A DNA stretch of 64,000 bases from Thalassia testudinum (GCA_037157565.1 JAZHRO010000026.1:36516501-36580500); one strand, 5' to 3'; positions 1 to 11,008 are shown, counted from the stretch's first letter. Notes: a model not told the origin generated them from the sequence alone. Translations and numbers: made by a program.

Positions 1-245
1 TGGAGTCGTTGAACTCCAATCGTCGCCCTGATCACATCCATACGGTTGGATCTTTGATCCGAGGCCCCGATAAAATTTTTGCCCTGTCCAAGCACATAAA
101 AGGAGACAATTAACCTCCATTTTATTCAAACTAGTCTAAATGCGAGATGATGCATGTTATGCAATATTTATATCATGAAATGCAATCCTATGCTTAAGAA
201 CATGCATAAATAGACATTTTAAGTAGTGTAAATGTGTTTACATCA
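1..245 (-). repeat. 3' LTR of element A, partial
   Basis: Bases 1-245 repeat 5951-6197 with only isolated differences. The LTR boundary is the CA at 244-245, directly followed by the minus-strand tract GGCATGGGGGTA. The rest of this LTR lies outside the window. Confidence 0.9.
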
Positions 246-282
246 TACCCCCATGCCTATCTTTTGCTAGTCCCTAGCAAAA
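246..282 (-). other. Polypurine tract of element A with preceding stem-loop
   Basis: On the minus strand GGCATGGGGGTA (257-246) abuts the 3' LTR and should prime plus-strand DNA synthesis. Just upstream (262-282) is a perfect 9-bp inverted repeat, TTTTGCTAG, loop GGA, CTAGCAAAA. Relatives of the stem-loop stand at the same place in elements C, H, I and K. Confidence 0.8.
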
Positions 283-1489
283 ACTATATGCTATTTATAA
301 AAGAATTAGGTTAGATTATTTGGACCTAAGTTATTTTCAATCATTAAGAAATTATCTACTTAGGAACTGAACTTTCAAAGACACAACAGTGCCTGGGTAT
401 CAACCAAAATGCAGACCGCCTCAAGCCCTCGCCTTATTCAAAGAAAAATTTCTTTTTCTTTTTACTCTTTTCTAATTTTTTTTTTTTTGGATTTTCAAAT
501 TTTAAGGTTTAAGAGTGGCTTTCTACGGCCATTCAACTCACCCAAGATTTGATGAGAACCCTAAGTTTTAAGCATCTTATTGTGATTGTGATAGACTCGT
601 TGACCGGCAATTAAAACGGACTTCGAATTTCTACGCCTCTAGGTGACCTCAAAAAGAATTCTACCTAAAGGTGTATCTTTACAACCGGTAGCTTTCTCCC
701 TACTTTTATTTTTTAACGGGGTCAACACAAGTGTGAATCCAGTGTATATCTCCCCGATTTATTCTACTTCTCCGCTTCTTCCTGAGTGTTTTGGGAATTT
801 TTAATGCATTTTCTGAGCTTGGTTCTGGACAACCGGTCGATGAGCTGTTACCACCGACAACTTGCCAGCCATACTCGTGTGGCGAAGTGTGGCTTATTTC
901 TTTTTGCTCTTTTCTCCTTTTTGATTTTTTTTTTCTCTGTTTTTTTTTAAGTAGGTGGCTTTCCTGGTCTAAGATTTACCTAAAGGCAGCAAAAAGAGAA
1001 ATGTCTAGTGACTGGGCTCTGGACAACTTACCTATGGGCTGTTACCCACGATAACTTGCCAGCCATATCACCCTAGAAGGTTCATTAGCTACCCAATTTT
1101 CGTTAAAATCGCCGAACAATGAGTCAGTGCAAAGAAAGTGTGTAGATGCTTAAGACTCAAAATTCCCTCACATCAGAGGGCGGGCTGATAAGTCGTGTAC
1201 TTATCACCCAAACTTATTTACTCCTATTAAAATAAAATTCAAGTTGGCGAGAACTCGAAAAACAAATCCACATTTTAGTGGATACACGGGCTGATTAAGT
1301 TCAAAGACCTGAAGGGTCTTTGTGTTCAGATCTTAATGTAGTATTTCTTAAGATTGAAAATTTTCTTAAACCCAAATTCTCTTTCCTAATTCTGATTTTT
1401 TTCTCTTTTTTTTTTTATATATAAAACAAATCTACGGAGCTGACGAATGAATTCAGAGATGAATATCCACCCCCCATGCCTATCTAATG
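283..1489 (-). other. Non-coding 3' module of element A, with a 49-bp direct repeat
   Basis: I see no credible gene here. The stretch lies between the polypurine tract and an inner CATGGGGGG motif. It holds several T-runs and two 49-bp direct repeats, 824-872 and 1018-1066, both starting TCTGGACAAC and ending AACTTGCCAGCCAT. Positionally equivalent stretches occur in C, H, I and K. Confidence 0.6.
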
Positions 1490-1503
1490 CAATGTCCTCA
1501 TTG
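1468..1503 (-). other. Inner purine motif and CAATG stem-loop of element A
   Basis: The minus strand reads CAATG, loop AGGA, CATTG (1503-1490), followed by GGCATGGGGGG (about 1480-1470). It resembles a second, internal polypurine tract about 1.2 kb from the LTR. The same pair of motifs occurs in C, I and K, and in decayed form in H. Confidence 0.6.
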
Positions 1504-1773
1504 TATTAAAAAGACATAAAACAGAGTGGAAAAGTGAAGAAAGCACCTGAATTGCGTGAATATCAGGTCTGCTCCAAGATGGAAATGAAAAAGAACTGTA
1601 TAAGTGCTGAGTTTAGTGCCTTCAGCTAGGCACACTATACAAAGAAAAGAAATAAAGAATTCACAAGTGAAGGTCAGAATTAAAATAAACAGAAGAATCC
1701 TCCGACCTATCAACAGCGGTTCACAGATGTGGACCAGATTGTGGTGCAGACCCATCCCCCATAATCGAGAATA
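1504..1773 (-). other. Untranslated region downstream of the element A ORF
   Basis: No gene is seen. Around 1602-1635 it holds a version of the conserved post-ORF block (TGCTGAGTTTAGTGCCTTCA on the plus strand) that also follows the integrase stop in B, H and K and the unknown ORF in C. Confidence 0.5.
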
Positions 1774-3278
1774 TCATAGGTTCTGGATAAAAATTACCCA
1801 AAACCTAAAATCAGAATGCAAGCAGGGTTGGGCCTGCGATTTATGAGGATGCAACCCAAGACCAAAAAGTCGGGTTACAGAGAATTGAAGCTCAAAAGGA
1901 TAATCATTGAATGTGTGCTTGAGTTGAACATCCTCGAAACAAATGTCGTAAGGGTTCTGATTTGATGGTTTCAGCTTAAAAGGAACCCTTCGACTCAATC
2001 TTCCATTTCCTCCAAAATTAATTTCCCAAATCAACACTTCCCAGCTCCTATCCTCCTCATTCAGCATATCAAATTCCAGGACCTCTTGTATATTCATCAC
2101 CCCGTCTGAAATCTCCAAGTCTAAATGATGTGGCAAAATCAAAATTGACTTGGGTCTAATTATCTCAGAATTAGAATCATCAATAAGCTCAACAGGGTGT
2201 AACTGATAATCGGGGCATTGAATTGATTCCTCCAGAAAACCGTATCGTGTGCCCTAATAAGATCAGTTTCCTCAGTTATTGGGCTATCAAATGATCTATC
2301 AGATTCCTCAGGCCCAATCGTCTCACAAAAATCGTGATCTGAAAACTCGTGTGAGACTTCGCAACTTGAATCTTCACCATCAGGATCTGTATCAATGTAT
2401 GTCCCAAAATCATTTGTCACTTTGCGTTCCAAGGAGACATACGTTTCCTCATAACCCAGCTCAGGGATTTCAGGTGAAGAAATCAGATCATCCTTAATTG
2501 GTTGTTTTAATTCAATCTGGTCAGCTTCGTAACACGTGTCCCCCCCAACAGGTGCCTGAGCAGGTTCTGTCGTTGGCTTTCCTAAAGAGAGTTCATCCTG
2601 GGAATTATTCCAAGATTGAATCAAAGCAACCACGAATCTCATCCTCAATTTCGCTAATTTCCCAAGTAGAAACTCACCCGGGTTCTTATCCTTAACATCC
2701 TGGAGCCAATCCAACAAAGACTTGTTTAAATCATCAATCATCTGAATCAGGGGCTCCAATCTCTCAATGCAAGGTGTTGGCTGAACTTCTAAAGATTGAA
2801 TGATATTTCTCAAGTTAGCCAGAACCTTATCTTGAACCTGGTTAACCTGAACCAAATGAGTTGGTTCAGGGTTGTTCGGGTTTGGGCTCAATGCAGGGGA
2901 ATTAACGAATTGAGATTCGTTATACCCTTCCTAATAATAGGTCATTTTAGATTGTTGAAAAGATGGTGATGACCTAAAGGCAGTGAAATCAGAGGATGGG
3001 TAAGGATCGGTGTATCCTTCTTGATTGTAGATCGTATTATGCTGTTCATGAAAGGAAGACGATCTATAATCGATGTAGCTCTGAGAAGGATAAAAATCAA
3101 AATCAAAGTGTTCAGGGTTAGACCCTAAACACGGGGGTCCGGAATTGTATCCCTAATCCGAATTATCCCAACTAACTGATGGTCGATTACAATACGAGTT
3201 GGGATAATCGTCATGTTGAGGATAATTTACAACAGGAGGGAAAGAGCGGGAATGCGTGAAATATGTGGAAGGATTCAT
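1774..3278 (-). pseudogene. Broken ORF of unknown function (non-autonomous element protein), element A
   Basis: The function is unknown. The likely start is the ATG at 3278. The reading frame carries two in-frame stops (near 3154 and 2936) and needs a frameshift between about 2160 and 2260 to reach the last segment ending at 1774, roughly 500 codons in all. The N-terminal part is rich in Tyr, Ser and Pro. A helical stretch follows (about 2640-2850), then a long acidic region (about 2270-2560). The C-terminal part contains TRLFGLGLHPH. Element C's intact ORF has the similar TRLIGFGLHHQ, and element I has FGIMLHHQ, so I infer one protein family. It takes the place of gag-pol. It could be an extremely diverged Gag-like or env-position protein; I see no zinc knuckle, protease or RT motif. 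Confidence 0.6.
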
Positions 3279-4432
3279 GATACACAGGAGGAAGAAAGGT
3301 GCCCTGCAATACAAACAATCAAACCTGTCCTTAAATAGGTTAGCCTAAAGACCTACAGACTCTCAAAACCCGTCTTGAGATAAAGGAACTATTTGATCTA
3401 CTTCCGTCTGTTCAATCCAACCAGTTAGAAGGAGGGACTGGGGAGAAGGTTCTTCCTTCGGCTTGCGCCTCCGGTTCCTAGTGTACCCCCCAGCCGCGAT
3501 CGTTTGACTCTTCTCCCCTAGCTAGACATCAGATTGAACAGTAGAAACAGACTAACTGAAAATAATCTTGTTCTGGGTTCTGAAGAGCGAGTGCAATCCT
3601 TAAGGCCAACATCTACTCTATTTTATTTAGGGCTAGGTTTGAATGTGCTTTGGAATGTGATGGGCCCTTTAAATGGGTTGTGCCCTTAATGATTGATTGA
3701 TTTGTATGTGAGTGCACAACCAGTGATTTTCAAGCAAGATTGTTTTTGATGTGATGAATTTTAAGATTCAAATCTTGCTTAGTAGCTTTTAGGATTCAAC
3801 TTTAGGTGTTTTCAATCAAGTTTCGTTGGCACACCAAGTTTTACAAGCACAGGTGAAGATGTTTTCCTTTAAAGTTTAAAAAGAATGTGGAGTGCCTGGT
3901 AAATCCCTAAGAGTTGAACCTAATTGGCAGCTACTTGATGAGTTGATTTTATTTGAAGTGGTGCGACCCAATCAACTCAAACAATTGGCCTGTTGCACCA
4001 CTTAATTAGGCACACAAATGATTACCTAATCTGATTTCTACTCAATTATGTGTTTGGATGTGTGTACCAGCTCCTAAGATTGGATTACCGGTTGAGTTTG
4101 AAAATCAGATGAGGTTGTGTACCTCTGTGAATTTTTTTTTTTTTTTAATGTGGGGGTTTGAGTGAGTATGGATGTCAAACAACAAACAATCTAACCTTAG
4201 AGTTTATAAGAACACCTAGGTTGATTGATGTTTGAATTATTATGTTATGAAATGAAATCTAATGGGTGGGAGGTGGGGGATAACTTACAAAACCTTCCAC
4301 AGCACTTTACTCCGATCTACCGCTTTTGCCTGTCTCGAAAGAGTACCTGCAATTACAATAAGAAAGGAAAAAAGTGAGGTAAATGATTTATAAGTTACAA
4401 AACGCGAAGAGAAATAAAAGAGCGTTGCCTCT
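3279..4432 (-). other. Leader of element A between primer binding site and ORF
   Basis: No gene is seen. The stretch includes a block at about 3360-3540 resembling the leaders of B (27430-27620) and C (17340-17530), and several AT-rich tracts. It is the expected place for packaging signals. Confidence 0.5.
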
Positions 4433-4447
4433 CCGGCAACGGCGCCA
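4433..4447 (-). other. Primer binding site of element A (tRNA-Asp)
   Basis: The minus strand TGGCGCCGTTGCCGG (4447-4433) is complementary to the 3' end of plant tRNA-Asp (sequence known to me from memory) and lies 3 bp from the LTR end. The 3' half can pair with the adjacent GGCAAC (stem GTTGCC, GGCAAC). Confidence 0.85.
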
Positions 4448-4499
4448 AAATGTTGAACGTGTACGAACCTACGCTAACGAGATTGGTTTTGGAAAACCT

Positions 4500-4510
4500 G
4501 TCGTTGTAGT
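4500..4510 (-). other. U5 motif complementary to tRNA-Asp 5' end, element A
   Basis: The plus strand reads GTCGTTGTAGT, which equals the first 11 nt of plant tRNA-Asp. The element RNA (minus strand) is therefore complementary to it. The motif lies about 50 nt from the primer-binding-site edge of the LTR. Confidence 0.6.
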
Positions 4511-5206
4511 TCAAAAGCGAAGAATTCGTGTTCAACAAATAAAATTTATACCGAAATTAAAATTCCGGGTCGAACACAGGGAGGTAGACGTTTGATTTAA
4601 AAACTACGCGTTTCTTTTTATTTTTTATAGAATAATTCAATTTAGAACCATCTAATTATTTGCAATAAATAGAAGAGAGAGAGAGTAAGAGAGAAAGAGA
4701 ATATTACACAGAGAAATCAAAATGAGATGTAGAATAAACAAGGAATTTTTGTATTGAAGAGATTGTTCATTACAACTAGAAAGCATAAAATAATTACTCT
4801 AGAAAGTGATAAATTTACTCTAGAAAGCATTAAAAGAATGGAGAGAGAAATGTCCTCCTCGACGATTGCTTGGAGGACGAGTAGATTAATCTAGAAAGCA
4901 GTAAATCTATACTAGAAAGCGGTAAAAAGAATAGGGAGAGAGAAATCCTCCTCGACGGTTGCTTGGAGGACGAGCCGGACGGGACGACGCCTGGACGAAG
5001 GAGAACGAAGCGGGACGAAGGAGGACGAATCAGAAGAACGGGAACGAAGTAGCACGTCGTCGTCGTCGCGGGATCCACTTCCGAAGGGGAACAAAAATTG
5101 GACTTTATCTCGCGAGAAGCATCCCGGGTGTGGGACAAGCTTCTCTTGAGCTTTGGAGGGGTAGAGAGGAGAAAGAAGGGATGAGAATTTTGTATGGAGG
5201 GGGTCT

Positions 5207-5217
5207 CCTTTTATAGT
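5207..5217 (-). promoter_or_regulatory. TATA box of element A LTR
   Basis: The minus strand reads ACTATAAAAGG. Transcription should start about 30 bp downstream, towards lower coordinates. Confidence 0.65.
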
Positions 5218-5266
5218 TGCAAGGAGTGGGGGCAAAATAGACATTACATCTTCAAAATAATAATAA

Positions 5267-5305
5267 GGGGTCTTTAGTGACGGATAAATCCGTCAGTAAA
5301 GCCCC
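5267..5305 (-). promoter_or_regulatory. Near-perfect inverted repeat upstream of the TATA box, element A
   Basis: Arms CTTTAGTGACGGAT (5272-5285) and ATCCGTCAGTAAAG (5288-5301) are separated by AA and pair at 13 of 14 positions. Flanking GGGG and CCCC lengthen the stem with one bulge. It lies about 50-90 bp upstream of the TATA box. Confidence 0.6.
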
Positions 5306-6197
5306 GACGTGGTCGTCGCCGCCGCGCCCACGCGCGCCCGCTCGGCTGCCCGCGTGCGTAACGCCTACGCACGTCCGCGAAGTCTCAGCCGTCCGATCGC
5401 GAGATCGGACGGCTTAAAATCGCGCCTTCACCGCTGTCGCCCGCCCGCCTGTGCGTGCGATCACCATTCACGCGCGCGGCCGTTGGATCGCGATAGTGTG
5501 GTATATTGGAGGTGCGCCACCGCTCCAATTTCTGCGGGGCACTGCTCGAACGCGCGTCCCTGCATCTCGTTAGAGCGCTCGACCGCTGCGCTGCGGTCGC
5601 GTTTGTGTCGAGCGCTTGACTTCAGTGCGGGCGCGTCGCAGCCGTTGGATCGAGATCCAACGGCGGAGAGGAGACGGGTGCGCGGTCTTCACAAGATGCA
5701 AGCGGCCGTTTGGGCGGCTGAGATGGCGCCACGTGGCGTCATCTTGGCCGTCCATCTTCTGGAAGTTGTAGATGGTGCCACGGATGTCGGATTGACTCGA
5801 TTTTTGTGTCGTTGGGCTGCGATCGTCGATCCGAATTCATCCGTGCAGTCGGATTTGTCATCTGAAGTGCGGATTTACACCATCCTGGCCCTTGATCTTC
5901 TAGGGTTCCCCGGTCTCTATCTGATGCTACGGATGCCTGATTAGGGCGATCTTGGAGTCGTTGAACTCCAATCGTCGCCCTGATCACATCCATATGGTTG
6001 GATCTTTGATCCGAGGCCCCGATAAAATTTTTTCCCTGTCCAAGCACATAAAAGGAGACAATTAACCTCCATTTTATTCAAACTAGTCTAAATGCGAGAT
6101 GATGCATGTTATGCAATATTTATATCATGAAATGCAATCCTATGCTTAAGAACATGCATAAATAGACATTTTAAGTAGTGTAAATGTGTTTACATCA

Positions 6198-6308
6198 ATG
6201 AGTTCAGTATGAGATATGTCAAGAAGGGTTTCAAGTTTTTCCAAAAAAGATGACGGGTTGCCTCTCGTTAAGCGCTGAATTTAACGCCATCAGCCGAGCG
6301 TAATATGC
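6198..6308 (-). other. Conserved block after the integrase stop, element B
   Basis: The plus strand holds GGGTTGCCTCTCGTTAAGCG and then GCTGAATTTAACGCCATCAGC, a palindromic block (stem GCTGA, TCAGC). Versions follow the last ORF in A, C, H, I and K. Confidence 0.5.
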
Positions 6309-7310
6309 TCAGGGAGAATGAAGATCAAAAGAGATCTCAACCAAGTTCGTATCGGTGAGTTCAATGAATGGCTTAAGTCGCTGACCATTCACAATAAAAG
6401 GTTCAGAATCAAGGCTGGGTTGACTGATTTCAACAGTTCCATTTTTGAAAATCTGTCGGATAAGATATGGTCCAATCCATTTTGATCTGAGTTTGCCTAG
6501 GAAGAGTTTTAGTTTGGCATCAAAGAGTAAGACTTTCTGACCAAGGTGAAAGATCTTTCTGGATATGTGCTTGTCGTGAAAGGCCTTAATTTGCTCTTTG
6601 TAAATTCGTGAGTTCTCATATGCATCATTGCGTAGTTCATCGATCTCACTCATTTGAAGTTGTCTGTGGATTCCTGCCTTAGAAAGATTTAGATTACACT
6701 TCCGTACTGCCCAATAGGCTTTGTGCTCTAACTCGACGGGGAGGTGACACGCCTTCTCGTACACTAATATGAAGGGAGACATGCCTGATTGGGTCTTGTG
6801 GGCGATCCTATAAGCCCACAAGGCTTTCAGAAGTCGGGAGGACCAATCTTTCCTGTTAGGTCGAATAGTGACCTGAAGGATTTTCTTGATCTCTTGATTT
6901 GATAGCTTAGCTAGACCGTTGGTTTGGGGGTGATAAGGAGTAGAGATTCAGTGCGACACCCCGTACTTGGTCATCAGTGATCTGAACTGAGCGTTCGTGA
7001 AATGGGTCCCTCCATCAGAGATAATGGCACGTGGGATGCCGAACCATGAAAAGATGTTCTGGTGAATGAATTTGATTACCACCTTATGATTGTTGGTTCG
7101 GGTCGGGATGGCTTCAATCCATTTAGACATGTAGTCTATAGCGAGAAGAATGTACTCGAAGCCGTCCGAGATAGGGAAGGGCCCCATGAAATCAATCCCC
7201 CAAATATCAAAGATTTCGCATATGAGAATCGGCTGTAAAGGCATCATATCGTGGTGGATTATGTTTTCCAAGGTTTGGCAATGAGTGAGTGCCTTACAGT
7301 GATCGTATGT
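6309..7310 (-). pseudogene. Integrase core and C-terminal domain, element B
   Basis: The integrase would insert element cDNA. The segment begins just after the zinc-finger cysteines ([10 protein letters not shown], interrupted by solo LTR D), runs through the core with IDFMG (first Asp) and ISDGG (second Asp), and ends with the conserved tail FIVNGQRLKPFIE and a stop at 6309. A stop codon follows KYGVSH near 6948. The third catalytic residue seems lost, since the usual Glu after NGxA is Lys (NGLAKLSN). Both facts mark it as inactive. Downstream of the core the GKLRSKWIGPY stretch is typical of plant gypsy integrases. Confidence 0.85.
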
Positions 7311-7345
7311 TGTTTGTCGAGCGAGATCAAGGTTTTAAAAGCTGT

Positions 7346-7357
7346 GTTGTAGAATAG
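7346..7357 (-). other. U5 motif resembling the tRNA-Asp 5' end, solo LTR D
   Basis: The plus strand GTTGTAGAATAG matches tRNA-Asp nt 4-15 with one change. The element strand is complementary to the tRNA. Confidence 0.5.
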
Positions 7358-9130
7358 GTCGAAATCACTTGAAAACAAATAAAATTTATAACTTGAATGA
7401 AAGCCCGAGGTCATTCGCTGGGAGCAAATAGGAATTCAATCGCTAATCTCAATAAATAATGTAAATGAGCACAAGATTCAAGCCAAATAATACCAAGAAA
7501 TGAATAATAATTACTCATAAATGATAATCAATGTAAAACATGGGTTTAACAATAGTTATGCATGGCAAAAAGAATCTCAAAGCAAAATCAATGGTGATTT
7601 AGATCACCATTTGTTCAATTTAAGTATATATGCATTGAGTTCAAATAATGCAACAATGCCATCAACCGTTCAAACTTCGGTACTCAAATATATCAACAGT
7701 ATCAACTGCTTTTACCTAAGTCAGATGTCGCCTTAAGCCATCAGATGACTTAAACATGCGTTTGCTACAGTACCTTCCCCTTTGTTTCTTCTCTTCTTTC
7801 TCCCTGTGCTTCTGCTTTTCCTCTTCTTTCTCTACGGTTACCTTGCCTCTTCAGGTCTTCTCCTCTTCTTCTCTTCTTCACACACAGAGGGGGTTTGTTC
7901 TTCAAATGGCTAAGTGTCAGCCGTTGATCTTTAGAGCAAAACCCCCTGCCCTCGTGCTGTCTCTTTCTCTCTCTGGGTTTTGCTCTCCTAGAGCCTTCCA
8001 TAGTAATGGGTAATTGGATTCAGATCTAAGATCACTTGGGACCAGGGCTGTGGGCATGCATCACAGCCGAGGTGTGTGCGGGTTAGGCAGGTCGGGTCGG
8101 ACGAGGCCCACGTGTACAGTGTCACAGGAGAGGCGCGTGTGAAGGTGCAGGGTACCTCACCCCCCAAGTGTGTTGAGGCGAATAGCCCTATGCAAAAAAT
8201 CAATTTAAGTCACTGTGTCTGGTCTTCAGCAATCGATGTGGGACAAAAGTCCCTTCCTTTGTGCACAGTAGGTAGCACTCCCTCTAATTGCTGTAGCTTA
8301 CGAGGTCCAGGAGTCCAATTGACCACCTGGGGTAGTGCTTGAGGCAATTCCACATAGCCTGGGACTTCCACTTGGGGCTATTGAGACCTAGCGCGAGCTT
8401 GAAGCTTCCTTGAAGCTCTTTAGTAATGGCAGCTACAGGTCCTATTCCTGAAAACATGAACACGGCCTCACGGCCACATCAGAAGAGCTCAGGAGCTTCG
8501 CTGTAGGGCATGGAGTGCGTTGGTGATGGTTATGTGGTGGATGGACATGTGTGGTGGCCAGACGGAGTTGGGATAGGTTGGAGAAGGTGGGTTTGTTCGG
8601 GGGTGTGTTTGGGTGTGCGATGGAGCGAAATAGGAGAGGGGTTTGATTGGTGGAGTCATGGTGAAGGTCGTGAGGTGGTTGGCGAGGCAAATGGAGGGGT
8701 GTGGCGATGGAGGCACCTCGCCAGAGGTTCGGTCGGAGACGGAGAAGACGGAGAAGAACGGCGGCATCGAGGGTTAGTTTTGGGGTTTTTGGATATAAAA
8801 CTAACCTAAGGATCTAAACTAACTAAACTAACCCTAATATAATAGACGAAGGGGGAGAATGACACCGGTGTTGGTAGGTCGGTGCCGGGGAAGAAGACAC
8901 TCCAGTAGAGAGGGATGGCGACAATGACAGAGGTAGAGCGACGGCGGCTGGTATTGCACGATGCGGAGGAAGATGAGGAAGAAGAATCTACCGCCAGTAT
9001 TGTGGTTGAAAGACGAGGATAGGCAGAGGGAGTCGTCGGAGCCCGAGGAGCTATTCGATTGAAATAGGAGAGAGGAACTTGGGGAATTTCTGGTCGAAAT
9101 CGAGTCTGGGATGGACGACGATGTCTGGGG

Positions 9131-9185
9131 GTTCTTTTGTAGGCCTTTGAAGGATGATTTGAGCTTGGGAAGCAAGCTTCCCAAG
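9131..9185 (-). promoter_or_regulatory. Decayed TATA box with upstream palindrome, solo LTR D
   Basis: The minus strand CTACAAAAGAAC (about 9142-9131) corresponds to CTATAAAAGA of related LTRs. Upstream, 9164-9173 CTTGGGAAGC and 9176-9185 GCTTCCCAAG form a perfect 10-bp inverted repeat with a 2-nt loop. Confidence 0.55.
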
Positions 9186-10086
9186 ATAAGAAGTCATCGA
9201 AGATGGGGACCCTAATCTTTCAAAGGTTTGCACCAGGATTTGGGCAAATTTTAGAGCTTCGAATTTGGCTCAAAAGGAAGGGAATTCCTTGACGAACTTC
9301 CCTTTCAAATCTGATAGGGATTCATCAAGGAATTAAGGAGAAAATGCCAAATCAAGCTTGCCAGAGTTGTAGGATTAGGATTTCATGGTGGCAGGGACCT
9401 ATTTGAAGAAGGAGAAGATAAAGTTGGGGACTTGTTTGTAAAGGATTCAAGGGTTAGGGCCATGTGTGTGAGATAAAAGAGTCAGACAGGACCAAATTAC
9501 AAACTAGGTCAAGATGATCTTAGATTGGACCCAAATTTTGGTACAAACCTAATTTTGACCCAAGGAATCCAATGGTGAAATTAGATTTAGGTTTTGACCA
9601 AGTTTAACTGGGCAAGGTATGCAAAAACCCAAATTAGGGTAGAAGTCTGTCTGTAGCTCTATTTTGGGTCAAGATGGGTTCTGATGGTCAAATTGAAGGT
9701 ACCAAACCCTAAAGAATATTTTTCTATGAATTTTAGAGGGTTTAGGTGAATTTTATCCTGACCAGAACCTCAGTTAATTAAGCGGGTCTGTTTTGAGGTT
9801 TCGGAAGTCATTTAATTCTCAAAACAAACAAAAACCCTTTTCTGCCTGTACTAACCCACTTGTTAGACTCTTACGATCATTTGACCCTTAATTAACCCCT
9901 GAGAAAACCCATGATTGTTCTGCATTCATGATATGATGGTAAAATTACAGTTTTAACCCTGTTTTCTTGTATTTCTCTCAGAATGGATTTGCAATGAATT
10001 ATGGCCTTTTGATGGTTATATAGAGCATCTATTAATGGAAATTGACTAAATAAAGTTAGATATGGCTGATGATGATGTTATCATCA

Positions 10087-10958
10087 TATGCATCCTTGAA
10101 AATCGTGGGCCAGTAAAAGCTGCACTGGAGGACTTTTGCTGCGATTTTATATCCGGATAAGTGTCTGCCGCAGGCCTAGTCATGGCAGAAGGATAAAATG
10201 TCCTGAATTTCCGCTTTCGGGATACACAGTCTGATGATCTGATCAGCACCAATGCGGAAGAGGTACGGGTCTTCCCAGATGTAGTACTTGGCATCGGAAA
10301 GCAATTTGTCTTTCTTAGCCTTTGGCCAATCGGATGGGATCTAATGTGACGCAAAGTAGTTCACCAAATCAGCGAACCAAGGAAGTCCCACATTGATAGT
10401 TAGGAAGTGCTCATCAGGAAAGTGTTTTGTGATGGGTCTGGAAGGGTCGAAAATGTCAGAAAGAAGGCGGGATAAGTGGTCAGCTACCATATTTTGCTTT
10501 CCTGACATGTCGCAAATCTCAAGGTCGAATTCTTGCAACAGCAAGATCCAGCGGATTAGTTGAGGTTTCGCGTCCTTCTTCGTGAGGAGGTGCCTCATTG
10601 CAGTGTGATCCAAGTATATGATAACATGGGAACCCAAAAGATATGATCTAAATTTTTCCAAGGCAAATACTACAGCTAGTAGCTCTTTCTCAGTAACTGT
10701 GTAGTTACGCTGAGCTTCGTCAAGTGTCTTGCTAGCATAGTAGATGACCATGGGTTTCCTGTCTATTTTCTGCCCAAGTACCGCATCCACAGCATAATCA
10801 GATGCATCGCACATGATCTCAAAGGGTTGAGACCAATCAGGGAACTGCAGGATAGGTGCTTGGGTAACTCGATCACGTAGGATCTCAAATGCATGAGTGC
10901 ATTCCTCAGTGATTTCGAAGGGGACATCTTTTGAGAGAAGATTAATCAAGGGGTGCAT
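10087..10958 (-). pseudogene. RNase H, linker and integrase zinc finger, element B
   Basis: The open part starts at the insertion point of element C (10958) and continues the RT thumb. RNase H follows: MCDAS (Asp), TEKELLAV (Glu), LDHTAMRHLL (Asp). The tether then contains DHLSRL, and the frame ends near 10341 at NYFASH. Further decayed sequence down to 10087 still gives integrase-like KVLQCSFYWPTIFKD on the minus strand, which completes at 7310 beyond solo LTR D. RNase H would remove RNA from RNA:DNA hybrids. The frame is broken near 10341, so no functional product is expected. Confidence 0.85.
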
Positions 10959-10995
10959 TGAAATGGTGTGGGACAACCGGGTTTTATTGTTATAA

Positions 10996-11008
10996 CGTTG
11001 TAGTATAG
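10996..11008 (-). other. U5 motif complementary to tRNA-Asp 5' end, element C 3' LTR
   Basis: Plus-strand CGTTGTAGTATAG equals tRNA-Asp nt 3-15 (13 of 13). The same motif is at 18266-18278 in the other LTR. Confidence 0.65.

Larger units (their letters stand above)
1..6197 (-). mobile_element. Element A: non-autonomous Athila/Tat-like LTR retrotransposon, left part cut by window edge
   Basis: The minus-strand element has a 5' LTR at 4451-6197 and the last 245 bp of its 3' LTR at 1-245, which match 5951-6197 almost base for base. The 4.2-kb interior holds a tRNA-Asp primer binding site, a polypurine tract and one broken ORF of unknown function. I see no gag, RT or integrase motif, so it is non-autonomous. 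It lies in the 3' part of scaffold element B just past the integrase stop. The first flanking 5 bp are ATGAG (6198-6202); the partner duplication is outside the window. Confidence 0.9.
4451..6197 (-). repeat. 5' LTR of element A (1747 bp)
   Basis: On the plus strand it runs from TGTTGAACG (4451) to TTTACATCA (6197), giving TG...CA ends on the element strand. It includes a GC-rich block (about 5300-5740) whose ORFs look accidental, a TATA box near 5212, and a U5 motif matching the tRNA-Asp 5' end at 4500-4510. The last 245 bp match the partial LTR at the window start. Confidence 0.9.
7311..10086 (-). repeat. Solo LTR D (2776 bp) inserted in integrase of element B
   Basis: Plus-strand ends are TGTTTGTCG (7311) and TTATCATCA (10086). 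Flanks TATGT (7306-7310) and TATGC (10087-10091) are a 5-bp duplication with one change. Deleting it rejoins the integrase zinc-finger segment (WPTIFKDAY to YDHC). It resembles the LTR of element B itself, so it is a relative that collapsed by LTR recombination. No gene is present; ORFs inside it look accidental. Confidence 0.9.

Noticed and set aside
4500..4510. Sequences like GTCGTTGTAGTATAG that look like the start of a tRNA-Asp gene in several LTRs
   Set aside because: None is followed by an anticodon arm, T arm or acceptor end. They are short U5 motifs, not tRNA genes.
5309..5944. 211-codon ORF in the element A LTR
   Set aside because: It overlaps the LTR promoter and GC-rich block on the strand opposite to the element, with no domain.
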